Notes: generated by a model from the sequence alone, not told the origin. A stretch of 64,000 nt of DNA from Rubripirellula reticaptiva (GCF_007860175.1 NZ_SJPX01000002.1:806001-870000); one strand, 5' to 3'. Numbered from the stretch's first letter, positions 53,563 through 63,365 are shown. Numbers and translations: made by a program.

Positions 53563-53621
53563 GCAACAAATCAAACTGGGGGACGGGGAAGAAATGTCGG
53601 TTTAGCAACAAACCAAGCTGG
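53563..53621. promoter_or_regulatory. 17-bp direct repeats in a divergent promoter region
   Basis: GCAACAAATCAAACTGG (53563-53579) and GCAACAAACCAAGCTGG (53605-53621) match at 15 of 17 positions and are 42 bases apart, four turns of DNA. They lie between the nucleotide-sugar operon and the FeeM-like gene, which are transcribed away from each other, so they could be regulator sites for one or both. Confidence 0.5.
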
Positions 53622-53764
53622 ACTTCAGCCAAAGAATTTGGATAGACAGAACTTTAGAAAAAATTGAAGCCGTTTGGCCCTGACTTAGGCAACTGCCTTT
53701 TTTTATGGGCGCAGATGGATGCTTGCGTCTCGAGTCTTTTGTCACCGTTTGATTGCGATATTCC

Positions 53765-54757
53765 ATGAACAAGGCCCCCCATTGCACGGCCGATCTTCGC
53801 ATCGGATCCGAAGCGTTTGGCCCCGCTTCGGTGCAATCGGCGCTCGATTCAATGGAGAGACCTGGGTCACTCGGTGCGTGTGACAAGCCATGGGCGAGGA
53901 ATGCCGCCGCACGACTGCGTTCGCGCCAACAAAGCGCCGCTTATCAAGCTCCGGTGAGTTCGCAGTTCACTGAACCTTCGACGCCGCAGGTCCATCGCGT
54001 TCGTAGGGCTGGCGGTGTGACGTACCAAACCGCGTCGGCTCGCCCGCAGTGGACCGGGGCATTTGAACTGCTGCAGCGCCGGTATATGGAAGTGGGGCTC
54101 GCCAAATACGCAGAAACCCCAGACTCGCATCAACAAATGCGAGTCCTGCAATATCACTTGCAAGGTAACTCGCAGGTATTCGTTGCAACCGTAAACGACG
54201 CGGTCATCGGCACCGTGACCCTAGTGATGGATGGCCCCGAAGGCCTGCCGATTGAATCCAGCTATCCCGGTGCAATCGGCCGTCGTCGAGAGCTTTCGCG
54301 CATCGGCGAAATCACTTCGTTGGCAGTCGATCCGTCCTACGACAAACCCGGCGAGATTTTCGCCCAACTGACTCGACTGCTATGCTTCTTTGCTCGCTTT
54401 CATGAGCTAGATCACTTGGCGGCAATCGTTCACCCTCGACATGCAAAGTTCTACCAGAACGCGCTAGGCTTCAAACAAATTGGCCAAGAAATGGAATTCG
54501 CCGCCGTCGAAGGACGCCCCGGCGTTGCCGTCATCGGCGCACTCAATGTTCACGAAAACTGCCACCCTCGATACCGCAGCTACTACTGCGAAGGCGACTT
54601 TCCCACCAGCACCTTCAAGCCATTTCCGATCGATGGTGACGACCGAAAATTCTTTGCCCAGTCTTTGGCAAACGCACAATTCCCAATTAAACCGGAAACA
54701 CGCTTGCGAGCGTCAAAGGCAGAATTGGATTCTGCGATGACAAACAAAGCACGCTAG
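53765..54757 (+). CDS. FeeM-like N-acyl amino acid synthase
   Basis: 330 residues from ATG 53765 (a TTG four codons upstream is less likely). After a variable, Ala/Ser/Arg-rich first 80 residues comes a GNAT/autoinducer-synthase-like acyltransferase: LQRRYMEVGLAKY, VFVATVNDAVIGTVTLVMD, IGEITSLAVDPSYD and HPRHAKFYQNALGFKQIG. Relatives include FeeM, which joins acyl chains from ACP to tyrosine, and PEP-CTERM-associated acyltransferases. The product is probably a long-chain N-acyl amino acid. 150 bases downstream on the same strand is a VAO-type flavoenzyme gene. Confidence 0.75.
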   Translation: MNKAPHCTADLRIGSEAFGPASVQSALDSMERPGSLGACDKPWARNAAARLRSRQQSAAYQAPVSSQFTEPSTPQVHRVRRAGGVTYQTASARPQWTGAFELLQRRYMEVGLAKYAETPDSHQQMRVLQYHLQGNSQVFVATVNDAVIGTVTLVMDGPEGLPIESSYPGAIGRRRELSRIGEITSLAVDPSYDKPGEIFAQLTRLLCFFARFHELDHLAAIVHPRHAKFYQNALGFKQIGQEMEFAAVEGRPGVAVIGALNVHENCHPRYRSYYCEGDFPTSTFKPFPIDGDDRKFFAQSLANAQFPIKPETRLRASKAELDSAMTNKAR

Positions 54758-54907
54758 CAACACAGGCCCTACAGGCCAAACATTCTGCAAAAGCGAACTT
54801 CGCGGGACGAGTCGTCGCGGAATTGTCTTGCCATAAAAGCGATTGATGAGCTAGTTTTCGTCAGCGACTAGCCGCGATCCGCTCATACAAGCAAGAAACC
54901 AATCATC

Positions 54908-56602
54908 GTGACGTCCCAATCAAATCTTCATCCCGTTTCGTCTTCATTCGATTCGGTACCGGTTACCAGCTTCCAAGGAAGCGAACCGTCGAATCTTACG
55001 CGTGCGATCGCTTCGTGGACTCAATTGATCGACGCCGATCGCGTTGTGGTCGAACGAAATGAAGTCGACGAGCATGGAAAAAACGCCATCGGCTCGACTC
55101 ACCGTGCCAGTGTGATCTTGAGGCCAAGTTCAAGTTCACAGATTGCTGACATCATGTTGATCGCGCTCGAAAACCGCGTGGTGATTTACCCGATAAGCAC
55201 AGGACGAAACTGGGGATACGGCGCGGCCAGCCCCTGTGGCAACGGCGAGGCGGTCCTCGAACTCTCTGACTTGACAACCATTCGCGTTATCGACGAAACA
55301 CTCGGAATCGTTGAAGTCGAGCCCGGCGTGACTCAGCAGATGCTGTATCGCTACCTGCAGGATCGCAATCTTGACCTCCTAGTTCCAGTCCACGGGGGCG
55401 GACCGGACTGCTCGATTCTTGGCAACGCACTTGAACGCGGTTACGGACTTACACCAACCACTGATCACTTCCAGGCACTGACGTCGCTAGAGGCCGTACT
55501 TCCGGATGGCACTCTCTATCGATCGGGACTTCACAGCCTTGGTGCCGACTTGATTGGCAGTGCTCACCGATGGGGCATCGGCCCGTATCTTGACGGAATG
55601 TTCAGCCAGGGTAATTTCGGAATTGTCACCAAAGCCGTCTTCACACTGCGGCGACGAGCCCAACACACCGAAGCATTTTTCCTGCAAATCGCCGACGATA
55701 AGTCACTCGGCGACATTGTTGAATCGCTCCGCGAAATGCTCTCCGGCCTCGGCGCGATCGTAGCTGGCGTCAATTTGATGAACGATCGGCGAGTGCTATC
55801 AATGTCTCGCCCCTACCCTAACGACCAAGTCGATAGCGAAGGGATCATGTCGCAAGAACTCTGCAACGAACTCGCTCGCGGTGCTAGCGTCACGGCATGG
55901 ACGGCGGCAGGGATTATCCACTGCCCAACATCAATGATCCGGTCGGTCCGACGCGAGCTAAAGCGAATGTTGCCCGCATCAAGTTCACGCCCGATGTTCT
56001 TTAACCGAGGACGCTTGGCGACCGTCAAAAAGCTTGCTCGGCTACTGCCAGCCAAGCATCAAGTCGTCGCGAAACAAGTTGACTCGATCGACGCCCTACT
56101 AGATCTCGCTGACGGAGTCCCACGACGAGTTGCGCTGCCTCTGGCCTATTGGCTGAAAGGCGATACGCTACCAGACGAATCAGAAATCAACCCAGCCAGA
56201 AACGGCTGTGGATTGATCTGGTACAGCCCTCTCGTGCCGATGCGACAAGTCGACGTCCAGTCTTACATCGACATGGTCCGAACAGTGTGTACCAAGCACG
56301 GGATCGAACCACTAATCACGCTGACCAGCCTATCCGAAAGGCTGTTCGACTCGACCGTCCCGATCCTTTATCGTACGGACCAGGAAGGAGCCGCTGACCG
56401 TGCTCACGCTTGCTACGGCGATCTAGTGGAAGAGGGTAGCAAGCTAGGGTGTCTTCCCTATCGACTTAGTACCCGATCGATGGACATGCTGCATCGCGGC
56501 AGCGGACAGCATCAGTCGCTGGTCCGCAAGCTAAAGGATGCGATCGACCCATTTGGACTGATTGCGCCAGGGCGTTACTCGCCCGATCCTCAGTCGAACT
56601 GA
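54908..56602 (+). CDS. FAD-linked oxidoreductase, VAO / 4-cresol dehydrogenase type
   Basis: 564 residues from a GTG. PCMH-type FAD domain: YPISTGRNWGYGAASP (94-109), VLELSDL, VEVEPGVTQQMLYRYL, VHGGGPDCSILGNALERGYG (161-180) and QGNFGIVTKAVFTLRRR (about 236-252). The C-terminal substrate domain matches the vanillyl-alcohol oxidase group by layout. Such enzymes often oxidise para-hydroxylated aromatics. With the FeeM-like gene just upstream, N-acyl tyrosine or a derivative is a reasonable guess at substrate. A weak inverted repeat follows (56603-56638). Confidence 0.8.
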   Translation: MTSQSNLHPVSSSFDSVPVTSFQGSEPSNLTRAIASWTQLIDADRVVVERNEVDEHGKNAIGSTHRASVILRPSSSSQIADIMLIALENRVVIYPISTGRNWGYGAASPCGNGEAVLELSDLTTIRVIDETLGIVEVEPGVTQQMLYRYLQDRNLDLLVPVHGGGPDCSILGNALERGYGLTPTTDHFQALTSLEAVLPDGTLYRSGLHSLGADLIGSAHRWGIGPYLDGMFSQGNFGIVTKAVFTLRRRAQHTEAFFLQIADDKSLGDIVESLREMLSGLGAIVAGVNLMNDRRVLSMSRPYPNDQVDSEGIMSQELCNELARGASVTAWTAAGIIHCPTSMIRSVRRELKRMLPASSSRPMFFNRGRLATVKKLARLLPAKHQVVAKQVDSIDALLDLADGVPRRVALPLAYWLKGDTLPDESEINPARNGCGLIWYSPLVPMRQVDVQSYIDMVRTVCTKHGIEPLITLTSLSERLFDSTVPILYRTDQEGAADRAHACYGDLVEEGSKLGCLPYRLSTRSMDMLHRGSGQHQSLVRKLKDAIDPFGLIAPGRYSPDPQSN

Positions 56603-56914
56603 GCAAGTCGCTGGCAAGAGCTGACCGCTAAGACTTGCGTTATTTCTGACTCGCACATGCACGTCGGCTTCGCTGAGGATTTCGGCGACTCGGTCGATGC
56701 GATCAGCCTCGCCGCGTTAGCGCCGGTCTCGTCTCCAACGAACCGGGCTGACGCCCAGGCCGCTGGCCTTAACGGATCCTAACGGCACTGAAACCGCAAG
56801 CCGTCGGCGATTCTCGCGCACAAGGACCGAGCCAACCTACAAAAAAAGGGCTTGCAACTTACGTTGCAAACCCTTTTCAATTATTCGATCCGACCTAATT
56901 GGTCAGGGAACAAA
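56603..56914. other. Convergent intergenic region
   Basis: About 310 bases between the flavoenzyme gene and the PEP-CTERM gene. GCAAGTC...GACTTGC (arms of seven, loop 22; 56603-56638) could be a weak terminator for the flavoenzyme; the strong hairpin at 56841-56878 serves the PEP-CTERM gene. The rest shows no gene. Confidence 0.45.
56841..56878 (-). terminator. Rho-independent terminator of the PEP-CTERM gene
   Basis: On the minus strand GGG-T-TTGCAAC pairs with GTTGCAA-G-CCC around a four-base loop and is followed by seven Ts. It lies 37 bases beyond the stop of the PEP-CTERM gene. Confidence 0.85.
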
Positions 56915-57694
56915 CTAAGCCTTCTTAACAGCCTTGCGACGGCGGTTCATTACTAAACCAGCAACGCCCATCGCACCAAAGATGCAAATCGAGCTTGGTT
57001 CTGGAACTGCACTGAAACCAGCGATCGACGTTTGAGTCGCAGTCAAACCGTAAGTGCGGTTTTCCAGAATATTGAACGACTGAGTCGTAAACGACGTCAG
57101 GCCGCTTTCCTGACGGCCCATGCCGACCTGTACCAAATTGAAGTTAGCTGGCGGAACCAAAATAACATTCAAGTTGTTTGCACCGAAACCGCTAACGCCG
57201 AACGTCAACTCAGTTTCGCCACGACCGTTCCCTAAAGGCAGGGTCGGGTCAAGATTGTTAGGAGCCACAACAGGGCGCGAAACATCGACAAACGCTTGAA
57301 CGTCAAACAAAGCCTTGACACCATTCAAGTTTCTCGCTGCCGTAAAGCTGCTGTTACTGGTGATACTAGCAAGGGCTTCGTTCACGGCACCGGTGAAGGT
57401 GTCGGGCAGGTTCAGACCGGCAATCGTTGTACCAGTAACACCAGGAAGGGTCAGCACGTTTCCGGTCGAGGTCGCAGTTGCACTGCCGTAAACACTGCCT
57501 GGAACTTGACTGGGGTTAACGCTGATCGTTGGCGGCGACGGAGTCAGTTGATAGTCAACGCCCGCTTGCAGCAAAGTGCCGTCTGAACGCACGAGTCGCA
57601 AGTTGGTAACTACCAACGACGATTGGACGATTACGCCAGCCTGTGCGGCAGTCGCGATAGCCATCAAGGCCAAAACAGATAGAACGCGTTTCAT
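56915..57694 (-). CDS. PEP-CTERM sorting-domain protein
   Basis: 259 residues. Signal peptide VLSVLALMAIATAAQAG, a beta-rich Thr/Ser/Asn-rich body, and a C-terminal sorting tail: VPEPSS (about 230-235), a hydrophobic helix (ICIFGAMGVAGLVM) and NRRRKAVKKA. Exosortase recognises and cleaves such tails and the protein ends up on the surface or in the matrix. AGGA lies 12 bases before the ATG. Exosortase itself is not in the window. Confidence 0.9.
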   Translation of the reverse strand: MKRVLSVLALMAIATAAQAGVIVQSSLVVTNLRLVRSDGTLLQAGVDYQLTPSPPTISVNPSQVPGSVYGSATATSTGNVLTLPGVTGTTIAGLNLPDTFTGAVNEALASITSNSSFTAARNLNGVKALFDVQAFVDVSRPVVAPNNLDPTLPLGNGRGETELTFGVSGFGANNLNVILVPPANFNLVQVGMGRQESGLTSFTTQSFNILENRTYGLTATQTSIAGFSAVPEPSSICIFGAMGVAGLVMNRRRKAVKKA

Positions 57695-57756
57695 ATTAGG
57701 TTTCCTAAGTAATTTTGTAGAGTTTGAAATTCATTTTCGATCACGAATTTCAAACG

Positions 57757-58092
57757 CTACGAAGGTCTTAGCAAACCTCTTCGGTGGGGATCACGTGGCG
57801 AACGCTCAGTTAACGCCACTAAATCAGCAACGGGCAAATCAACGCAAAACGTCCACCCGACCAAGGCAGCTGGCTGTGCGGCACTGTTTTGGTTTGCCGG
57901 TGCACAGATGGCGAGATCAAAATCACCCCCCTCTACTACTCGCGGCAGTTGTTCTGGTGCTGATGGAACAAACCCATCCAACGCCTCGACGTCCCCCCGG
58001 ACTTTGTCCGGCGATTGCGTCAAAATGCCAGCCTCAGCGGACGCGAGTCCAACCGTGCAAAGCATCGCGGCAAGGATGAATATTCGGAACAT
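57757..58092 (-). CDS. Small secreted protein of unknown function
   Basis: 111 residues with a clear signal peptide (MFRIFILAAMLCTVGLASAEA). The mature part has two cysteines (DLAICAP, TFCVDLP) that could form a disulfide. Not recognised. It ends 62 bases before the PEP-CTERM gene on the same strand, so they may share a transcript. Confidence 0.55.
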   Translation of the reverse strand: MFRIFILAAMLCTVGLASAEAGILTQSPDKVRGDVEALDGFVPSAPEQLPRVVEGGDFDLAICAPANQNSAAQPAALVGWTFCVDLPVADLVALTERSPRDPHRRGLLRPS

Positions 58093-58322
58093 GAGGAAAA
58101 TCTACCAACCTGGTGGGCGGAAGCCAAGGCCAGCATCGCCCTAATCACGGCTGAATCCGAACGAAAGATGCACGTTCGTGCACCAATTGGCTACCGTCAA
58201 CACAATGGACACCTGGCTACCATCGACTTAAACGCCATTCCAACTTCACCAAATGCCGTGACCCGCCCAAGAATCCGTGAAAATCATGTTGTTGCCCGAA
58301 TCGAGCTCACGTTCTGCAAACT

Positions 58323-59570
58323 TCAAGTTCCAGTCGCCAGCCGGCGACAATCGAACGCAGCCTGAACTTCGCTAGCTATCGCCAGCCAGTTCCGTTCTCG
58401 TTCGATCGTTTGCCTAGCTTGATTGCCGATCGCTCGCGCAAATGAAGGGTCTCGAGCAAGTCGCTCGATCGCTGCGGTCAAAGATCCAGCATCCCCGGGC
58501 CGAAAAAGCAAACCATCTTCTCCGTCCGCGATCAGGTCCCGGATATTTGGCGTGTCGGCCGCAACCGTTGGGATCCCCATCGCCATGGACTCAAGAATCT
58601 TCATTGGCGACGCGTAAAACGTCGCCTTGGGACTAACGGCGATATCGATCGCAGCCAAATAGTCATGCATTTGATCGTGAGGCACACGGCCGGTGAAGGT
58701 CACGCGATCTTGAAGCCCCTTCGCTGCCACTTGATCGGCCAAATCTTGTTGGATTGGACCGTCTCCGACAATCAACAGGTGCGGCAAGACTGGCAAGTCA
58801 ATCTGCCCAAAGGCATCGATCAACAAATCGACTCCGTGCCATCGCCGCAGAATGCCAATGAAGCCAATCACTGTACAATCGCCAAGCTGATATCGCGTGC
58901 GAACGATGTCGCCTGATCGATCAGGATCAAACTGAACGGGATCAGCACCATTGGGAAGCACCAAAACTCGATCCGACTCGACACCCCGCTCTTCAACCAA
59001 GAACGACTTTAGCGGAGTCGATACGACGATGACTCGGTCGGCACTTTGGCAGATATGTCGCTCGTAGTGTTTCGCCAAGCGATTTAGTCGAAGCGGCCGA
59101 TTCTCGCCGGGCATCGTCCGCTCGAGGGCCACCGGCGCATTCACTTCCAAGAACACGGGAGTTTGAGTGGCCTTCCCAACATCGACCGCGGCACTGGAGA
59201 AACTGTTGTACCGGTCGTAAATCATATCGGGACGAAAGGAACGCACCGCTCGTTTCAATCGCCATTTTGCCGGTAAGTTGTAAGCCAGTTCGGCTAATTC
59301 GTACGCCACGCCAGGAAGCAAGCTGGCCAACATCGACAACCTCTTTCTCGCTCTGCTGCTTACTTTGATGCTTGCCCCGGACTGATAGGCTTCAACCGAA
59401 CCGGTCGGCGAACCGCTTGCGGCGCAGGCATCGCCTCCCGCAATGGGATCGCCCGCAAGAGCAACCACACGAACCTGATGCCCAAGCTGCCGAAATGCGG
59501 CAATCATGGCAGCAACATGAACGCCTTCGGCACCGTCGCCTAACGTTCGGTGGTGATACAGTATCCGCAT
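58323..59570 (-). CDS. Glycosyltransferase family 4 (GT-B)
   Basis: 415 residues from MRILYHHRTLGDGAEGVHV. GT-B fold with N-terminal acceptor domain (AEGVHVAAMIAAFRQLGHQV) and a nucleotide-sugar domain: VLPNGADPVQFDP, GFIGILRRWHGVDLLI, GRVPHDQMHDYLAAIDIAV and the E-x7-E-like MKILESMAMGIPTVA. Likely adds a sugar in exopolysaccharide synthesis. It starts 67 bases after the beta-helix gene's stop and may be co-transcribed with it. Confidence 0.88.
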   Translation of the reverse strand: MRILYHHRTLGDGAEGVHVAAMIAAFRQLGHQVRVVALAGDPIAGGDACAASGSPTGSVEAYQSGASIKVSSRARKRLSMLASLLPGVAYELAELAYNLPAKWRLKRAVRSFRPDMIYDRYNSFSSAAVDVGKATQTPVFLEVNAPVALERTMPGENRPLRLNRLAKHYERHICQSADRVIVVSTPLKSFLVEERGVESDRVLVLPNGADPVQFDPDRSGDIVRTRYQLGDCTVIGFIGILRRWHGVDLLIDAFGQIDLPVLPHLLIVGDGPIQQDLADQVAAKGLQDRVTFTGRVPHDQMHDYLAAIDIAVSPKATFYASPMKILESMAMGIPTVAADTPNIRDLIADGEDGLLFRPGDAGSLTAAIERLARDPSFARAIGNQARQTIERERNWLAIASEVQAAFDCRRLATGT

Positions 59571-59637
59571 GGAACCCAAGATACAGGAAAGAAGCCGGGC
59601 CCAAAGAATGGCGCCAGCCTGTGTCTTGGGCAATCCC

Positions 59638-62600
59638 CTAAACTTGACGCTCAATCAACAGCGAGTTCAACAATGCAAAACCGCTTTGACCGCGTGTCAG
59701 TTTTAACGTCAACTGACCGTCGGCGATGGTTGCAAGATAGCTTTCGCTAATAAATTCATTAGGGCCAATGGAAACGGCCTGAACCGTTTCGCCCTCGATC
59801 GAAATCCCAATCCCTTCGTGCCCATAATAACGGTCGCCAATCGAAACAGTCACGCGATATACACCATTGGCAAGATCAACCGCAAATACCATCTCGCCGG
59901 ATGCGACGTGATTAAAGTCTCGGTCAAGATCTGTCGCATTGACGCGGTCACGTGCCCCAACCGCACCGCTCAGCCACCCATAACCTGCCACAGCATTATA
60001 GCGATCGGCCGGCACCACCTGTGTGTAACCGCCTTCAACGGGCGAGCTACTGCTGCCAAAATCGAACCGGGCAATGGACTCGAACCCAACTTCATCACTA
60101 TCATCATCTTGATTGACCAACGAAACATCATCGACATCAAGCCCCTGGTAGGCCGAGTCAAGACTGGACGCACTTGATGTAATGATCTGATAAATGACGT
60201 CTCCATCTTGCACATCGTCGTCAACGCCAGTCACGATAACGGTCTGTGGCTGATTCCAATTCAGTGGATTGAACACGACGTGAGTTGCCGACAACACGCC
60301 TTCGGTTACATCACTCGAGTTGAGTAAAATTGTCACTGCTTCTGTGGGCGGGGCAAGTAGTTCAACCGTAAACTGGGCGGAACCACTCTTTTCAGTTGTA
60401 AAAAGAACTGGGCTCGCTTTTAATAAGACGCCAGCGTCGAAACGACGTTTCGGAATCACTTCGAGCGAATTGATGATCGCAAACCCTGTAGTGCCTCGCA
60501 TGATTGTTAACGTCAACTGACCATCTCGGACAATGACATCATAGGTTCGCGCCAGCGAATCGCCACCGTCGATCGACAGCGTGTCAACGGCCTGCCCTTC
60601 AATGACAACTTGCATGCCACGATTTGAATAGAACGGGTCGGCGACCGTCACCTTGACCTGATAGTCACCGTCCGGCACATCAACCGCAAAGGTCATCGCG
60701 CCCGATGCCGTGTGATTAAAATCTCGGACAAGTGAGCTGCCCTTTCCACGATCCCGCGACCCAACATTTCCGTTCAACCACCCGTATCCCCTCGTGCTTT
60801 CATATTCGATCAGGGGTGTGACTTGTACATAGCCCGTTTCAACAGGTGAACCGATGGTTCCGAAATCGAAACGGAGGCTAGGATCAGGACCTGCGATTTC
60901 GTCGTCGATGTTACTGAGCGATATATCTTCGATCACTAAGCCGTTGTAATTTGGATCGCTACTAACCGTATCCGATGTGATCACTTGATAGCTTACGTTG
61001 CCGTCGTGCAAAGAATCGTCAACGCCCGTCAAAGTGACCGTTTGTGGCATGTTCCAGTTCTGATCATTAAACGTCAGTTGCCTGGTCGACACCGTGCCTT
61101 CGGTAACATCGCTCGAACGAATGTCGATCGTGACAGGATGCGTCGGCTGAGACCGCAGTTCGACAGTGAAAGACGCTGTACCTTGCGACTCGGTCGTCGA
61201 CAAACCCAAGTCAGCTTTAACAATAACCGCAGCTGGCACCTGCTGCACCCGAGTCACCTGAAGAGAATTGATCATCGCAAATCCACTCGTGCCTCGGGTC
61301 AACCGCAGCGATAAAAGGCGGTCTGTCACTTCGACTTCATAGATTGAATTGACGAATTCACCAGCAACTGTCGAAATGGTGTCAACAAGTTGATGCTCAA
61401 TCTCAACTTCAATGCTGCTGCTCTCGTAACTCGCGTCTCCAACCACCATACTGAGTTGGTAGATGCCGTTGGGAACTTCGACAGCAAACGTCATTGAACC
61501 TGACGAGACGTAGTTGAAATCGCGGTCAAGATCATCGGCATTGACTCGATCTCGTGATCCCACACTGCCATTAAGCCATCCATATTCGTTGACATAGTCA
61601 TAGCGATCCAGGGCCGTGATCTTCGTATATCCAGACTCGACAGGTGACGTCTCGGTTCCAAAATCGAAGCGTCCGTAAACACCATCAACCGGAACTTCGG
61701 GTTCTGGCAGTTCGCCACCAATCCCAGCGAAGTCGATCGCGCCAATGTCGTTGCCGGTGACGCGGGCATTCCCAAACAGATCATGGGTCGGTGCATACTG
61801 GGGATCCGACCTTCCAATCAGCTCAGTATTGGCTAGGGGCGTCGCATCCCAACGTGGCTCGTCCAGCCGAACATCGGAAAACGCTTCGGCAAGATCGGTA
61901 ATTACAGCGTTTCCGGTCGAAATAGCGTTCCCTAGCCCATTGGGAATCGGGCGGCCAGCCGCTGAGTAGACTGCATTATTTGCAAATATATTGTTGACCG
62001 CTTCGGCGTCATCCCAGCCAAATGTTCGTATACCGTCGGTGCCAGCGACAATCGTGTTGTTGACAATGCTAAGATTCTGGGGAACGGTCGCAAAAGGCTT
62101 GGACAGGAAACCAGTTCGATTGGTGACAATCAAGTTGTTTTGAATCAGTGCGTCAGCTGTTGCTTGGATCGCAGTATCGTTGGAATTGATGACGACGTTT
62201 TCTTCGATGACATTCCGATCTTCGATTGCGCGCCCGGTTCGATAAACGACGATCCCCGGATAATTTGTATTCTGAACAAAATTATGCTTGATGGTATTCG
62301 CGTAGGAGCCATCCTTTATTTCGATGCCGTCACCTTGACCTACATCCCTGGCGTTCAGGTTGTAAATGTAATTGCCAATCACATATGAATGATGCGTAAT
62401 ATGAGATCCGTCATGCGCACCAAGATAGAGCCCCTCGCCATTCCCGCCAGTATCGTGGATCTCGTTGTCAATAAAGTACAAGTACGAGGTATTCTTTGAA
62501 TTTGCGGCAATGCCATTGCCGTCGGTTTGCGAAATCTCGACATCGTGCAGCATGAAGTGATCAACTTCCTGCAACTTGATTCCCGTCGATCCGCCTATTA

Positions 62601-63228
62601 ATTCCAGCCCCTCAATGATCAAATACTGGGACGGAAAAATGTTCACCACATTCTGCTTGACGTCTGATCGAGTGATAACGACGACTTCGCCCGGGGCTCC
62701 CGCAATCGTAACGGGGTTCTGAGCTGTACCGGCTGCTTCGATCGTAAAGAACGAATCCACAAAGTACTCGCCCGCGTGAATCTTAATATGTTCACCCGCC
62801 GAAAGATTGCTGAGCACGCTCTTCAGTGCCGCACCATTCTCAGCGGGCGTTAAAGCCGAGTCATAGTGAACTTCCAAGGTCACCGGACCTTTGTTGGCGT
62901 ACCAGTCGGGCGCAAAACTAGGCGAGTCGCCAACTTTCCTCCAAAACGGAACGATCTCGTTCGATGGAGACGCCGCCAATCCAATTTGATTTGACGCGAT
63001 ACTGGCGGCATAGCTTTCCGATGCCGCCACTGTCTCGACCGAAGCAAGACCTGCCGTCGATTCGAACATCGCCAGGCCACTGAAGACCCATCGGCTCTCG
63101 AGTTGCTCGGAACGAAGTGATTTTCGAACAGATCGACGAACACGGGGCGCTGAGGTTCGAAAAAGTCTCAAGAACCGCGTGGCATTAGAAAACACTTCGA
63201 CCCATCTCCCAGAGAAAACTTGAGACAC
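59638..63228 (-). CDS. Giant surface protein: beta-helix plus repeated carbohydrate-binding-like modules
   Basis: 1196 residues from a GTG. The N-terminus has an Arg-rich run and SEQLESRWVFSG (41-52), the planctomycete LEPR/LESR-type export motif. Residues about 120-500 are a right-handed parallel beta-helix (repeats such as IEGLELIGG, HDVEISQTDGNGIAA, IEENVVINSNDTAI). Then a malectin/CBM-like module begins at about 518, 786 and 1054 (RFDFG, YGWLNG/YGWLSG, RDFN, GDAS/ADPF/GDRY), separated by two Calx-beta-like modules (DVTEG, TVTLTGVDD) near 690 and 955. Probably a surface or extracellular polysaccharide-binding protein, maybe a lyase. Followed by a GT4 gene. Confidence 0.85.
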   Translation of the reverse strand: MSQVFSGRWVEVFSNATRFLRLFRTSAPRVRRSVRKSLRSEQLESRWVFSGLAMFESTAGLASVETVAASESYAASIASNQIGLAASPSNEIVPFWRKVGDSPSFAPDWYANKGPVTLEVHYDSALTPAENGAALKSVLSNLSAGEHIKIHAGEYFVDSFFTIEAAGTAQNPVTIAGAPGEVVVITRSDVKQNVVNIFPSQYLIIEGLELIGGSTGIKLQEVDHFMLHDVEISQTDGNGIAANSKNTSYLYFIDNEIHDTGGNGEGLYLGAHDGSHITHHSYVIGNYIYNLNARDVGQGDGIEIKDGSYANTIKHNFVQNTNYPGIVVYRTGRAIEDRNVIEENVVINSNDTAIQATADALIQNNLIVTNRTGFLSKPFATVPQNLSIVNNTIVAGTDGIRTFGWDDAEAVNNIFANNAVYSAAGRPIPNGLGNAISTGNAVITDLAEAFSDVRLDEPRWDATPLANTELIGRSDPQYAPTHDLFGNARVTGNDIGAIDFAGIGGELPEPEVPVDGVYGRFDFGTETSPVESGYTKITALDRYDYVNEYGWLNGSVGSRDRVNADDLDRDFNYVSSGSMTFAVEVPNGIYQLSMVVGDASYESSSIEVEIEHQLVDTISTVAGEFVNSIYEVEVTDRLLSLRLTRGTSGFAMINSLQVTRVQQVPAAVIVKADLGLSTTESQGTASFTVELRSQPTHPVTIDIRSSDVTEGTVSTRQLTFNDQNWNMPQTVTLTGVDDSLHDGNVSYQVITSDTVSSDPNYNGLVIEDISLSNIDDEIAGPDPSLRFDFGTIGSPVETGYVQVTPLIEYESTRGYGWLNGNVGSRDRGKGSSLVRDFNHTASGAMTFAVDVPDGDYQVKVTVADPFYSNRGMQVVIEGQAVDTLSIDGGDSLARTYDVIVRDGQLTLTIMRGTTGFAIINSLEVIPKRRFDAGVLLKASPVLFTTEKSGSAQFTVELLAPPTEAVTILLNSSDVTEGVLSATHVVFNPLNWNQPQTVIVTGVDDDVQDGDVIYQIITSSASSLDSAYQGLDVDDVSLVNQDDDSDEVGFESIARFDFGSSSSPVEGGYTQVVPADRYNAVAGYGWLSGAVGARDRVNATDLDRDFNHVASGEMVFAVDLANGVYRVTVSIGDRYYGHEGIGISIEGETVQAVSIGPNEFISESYLATIADGQLTLKLTRGQSGFALLNSLLIERQV

Positions 63229-63365
63229 TGTCTCTATTCTCTAGATCGAACTACCAGCGCAAGCGACTTCAAGTCAAGCGAGCTAGCGGCTTGGGGGCCG
63301 CTGGTACAGGGCACCGCGAAAAACCACAGCCCGATCCGGCAATGGCATCATGGCTCGGCGAGTCG

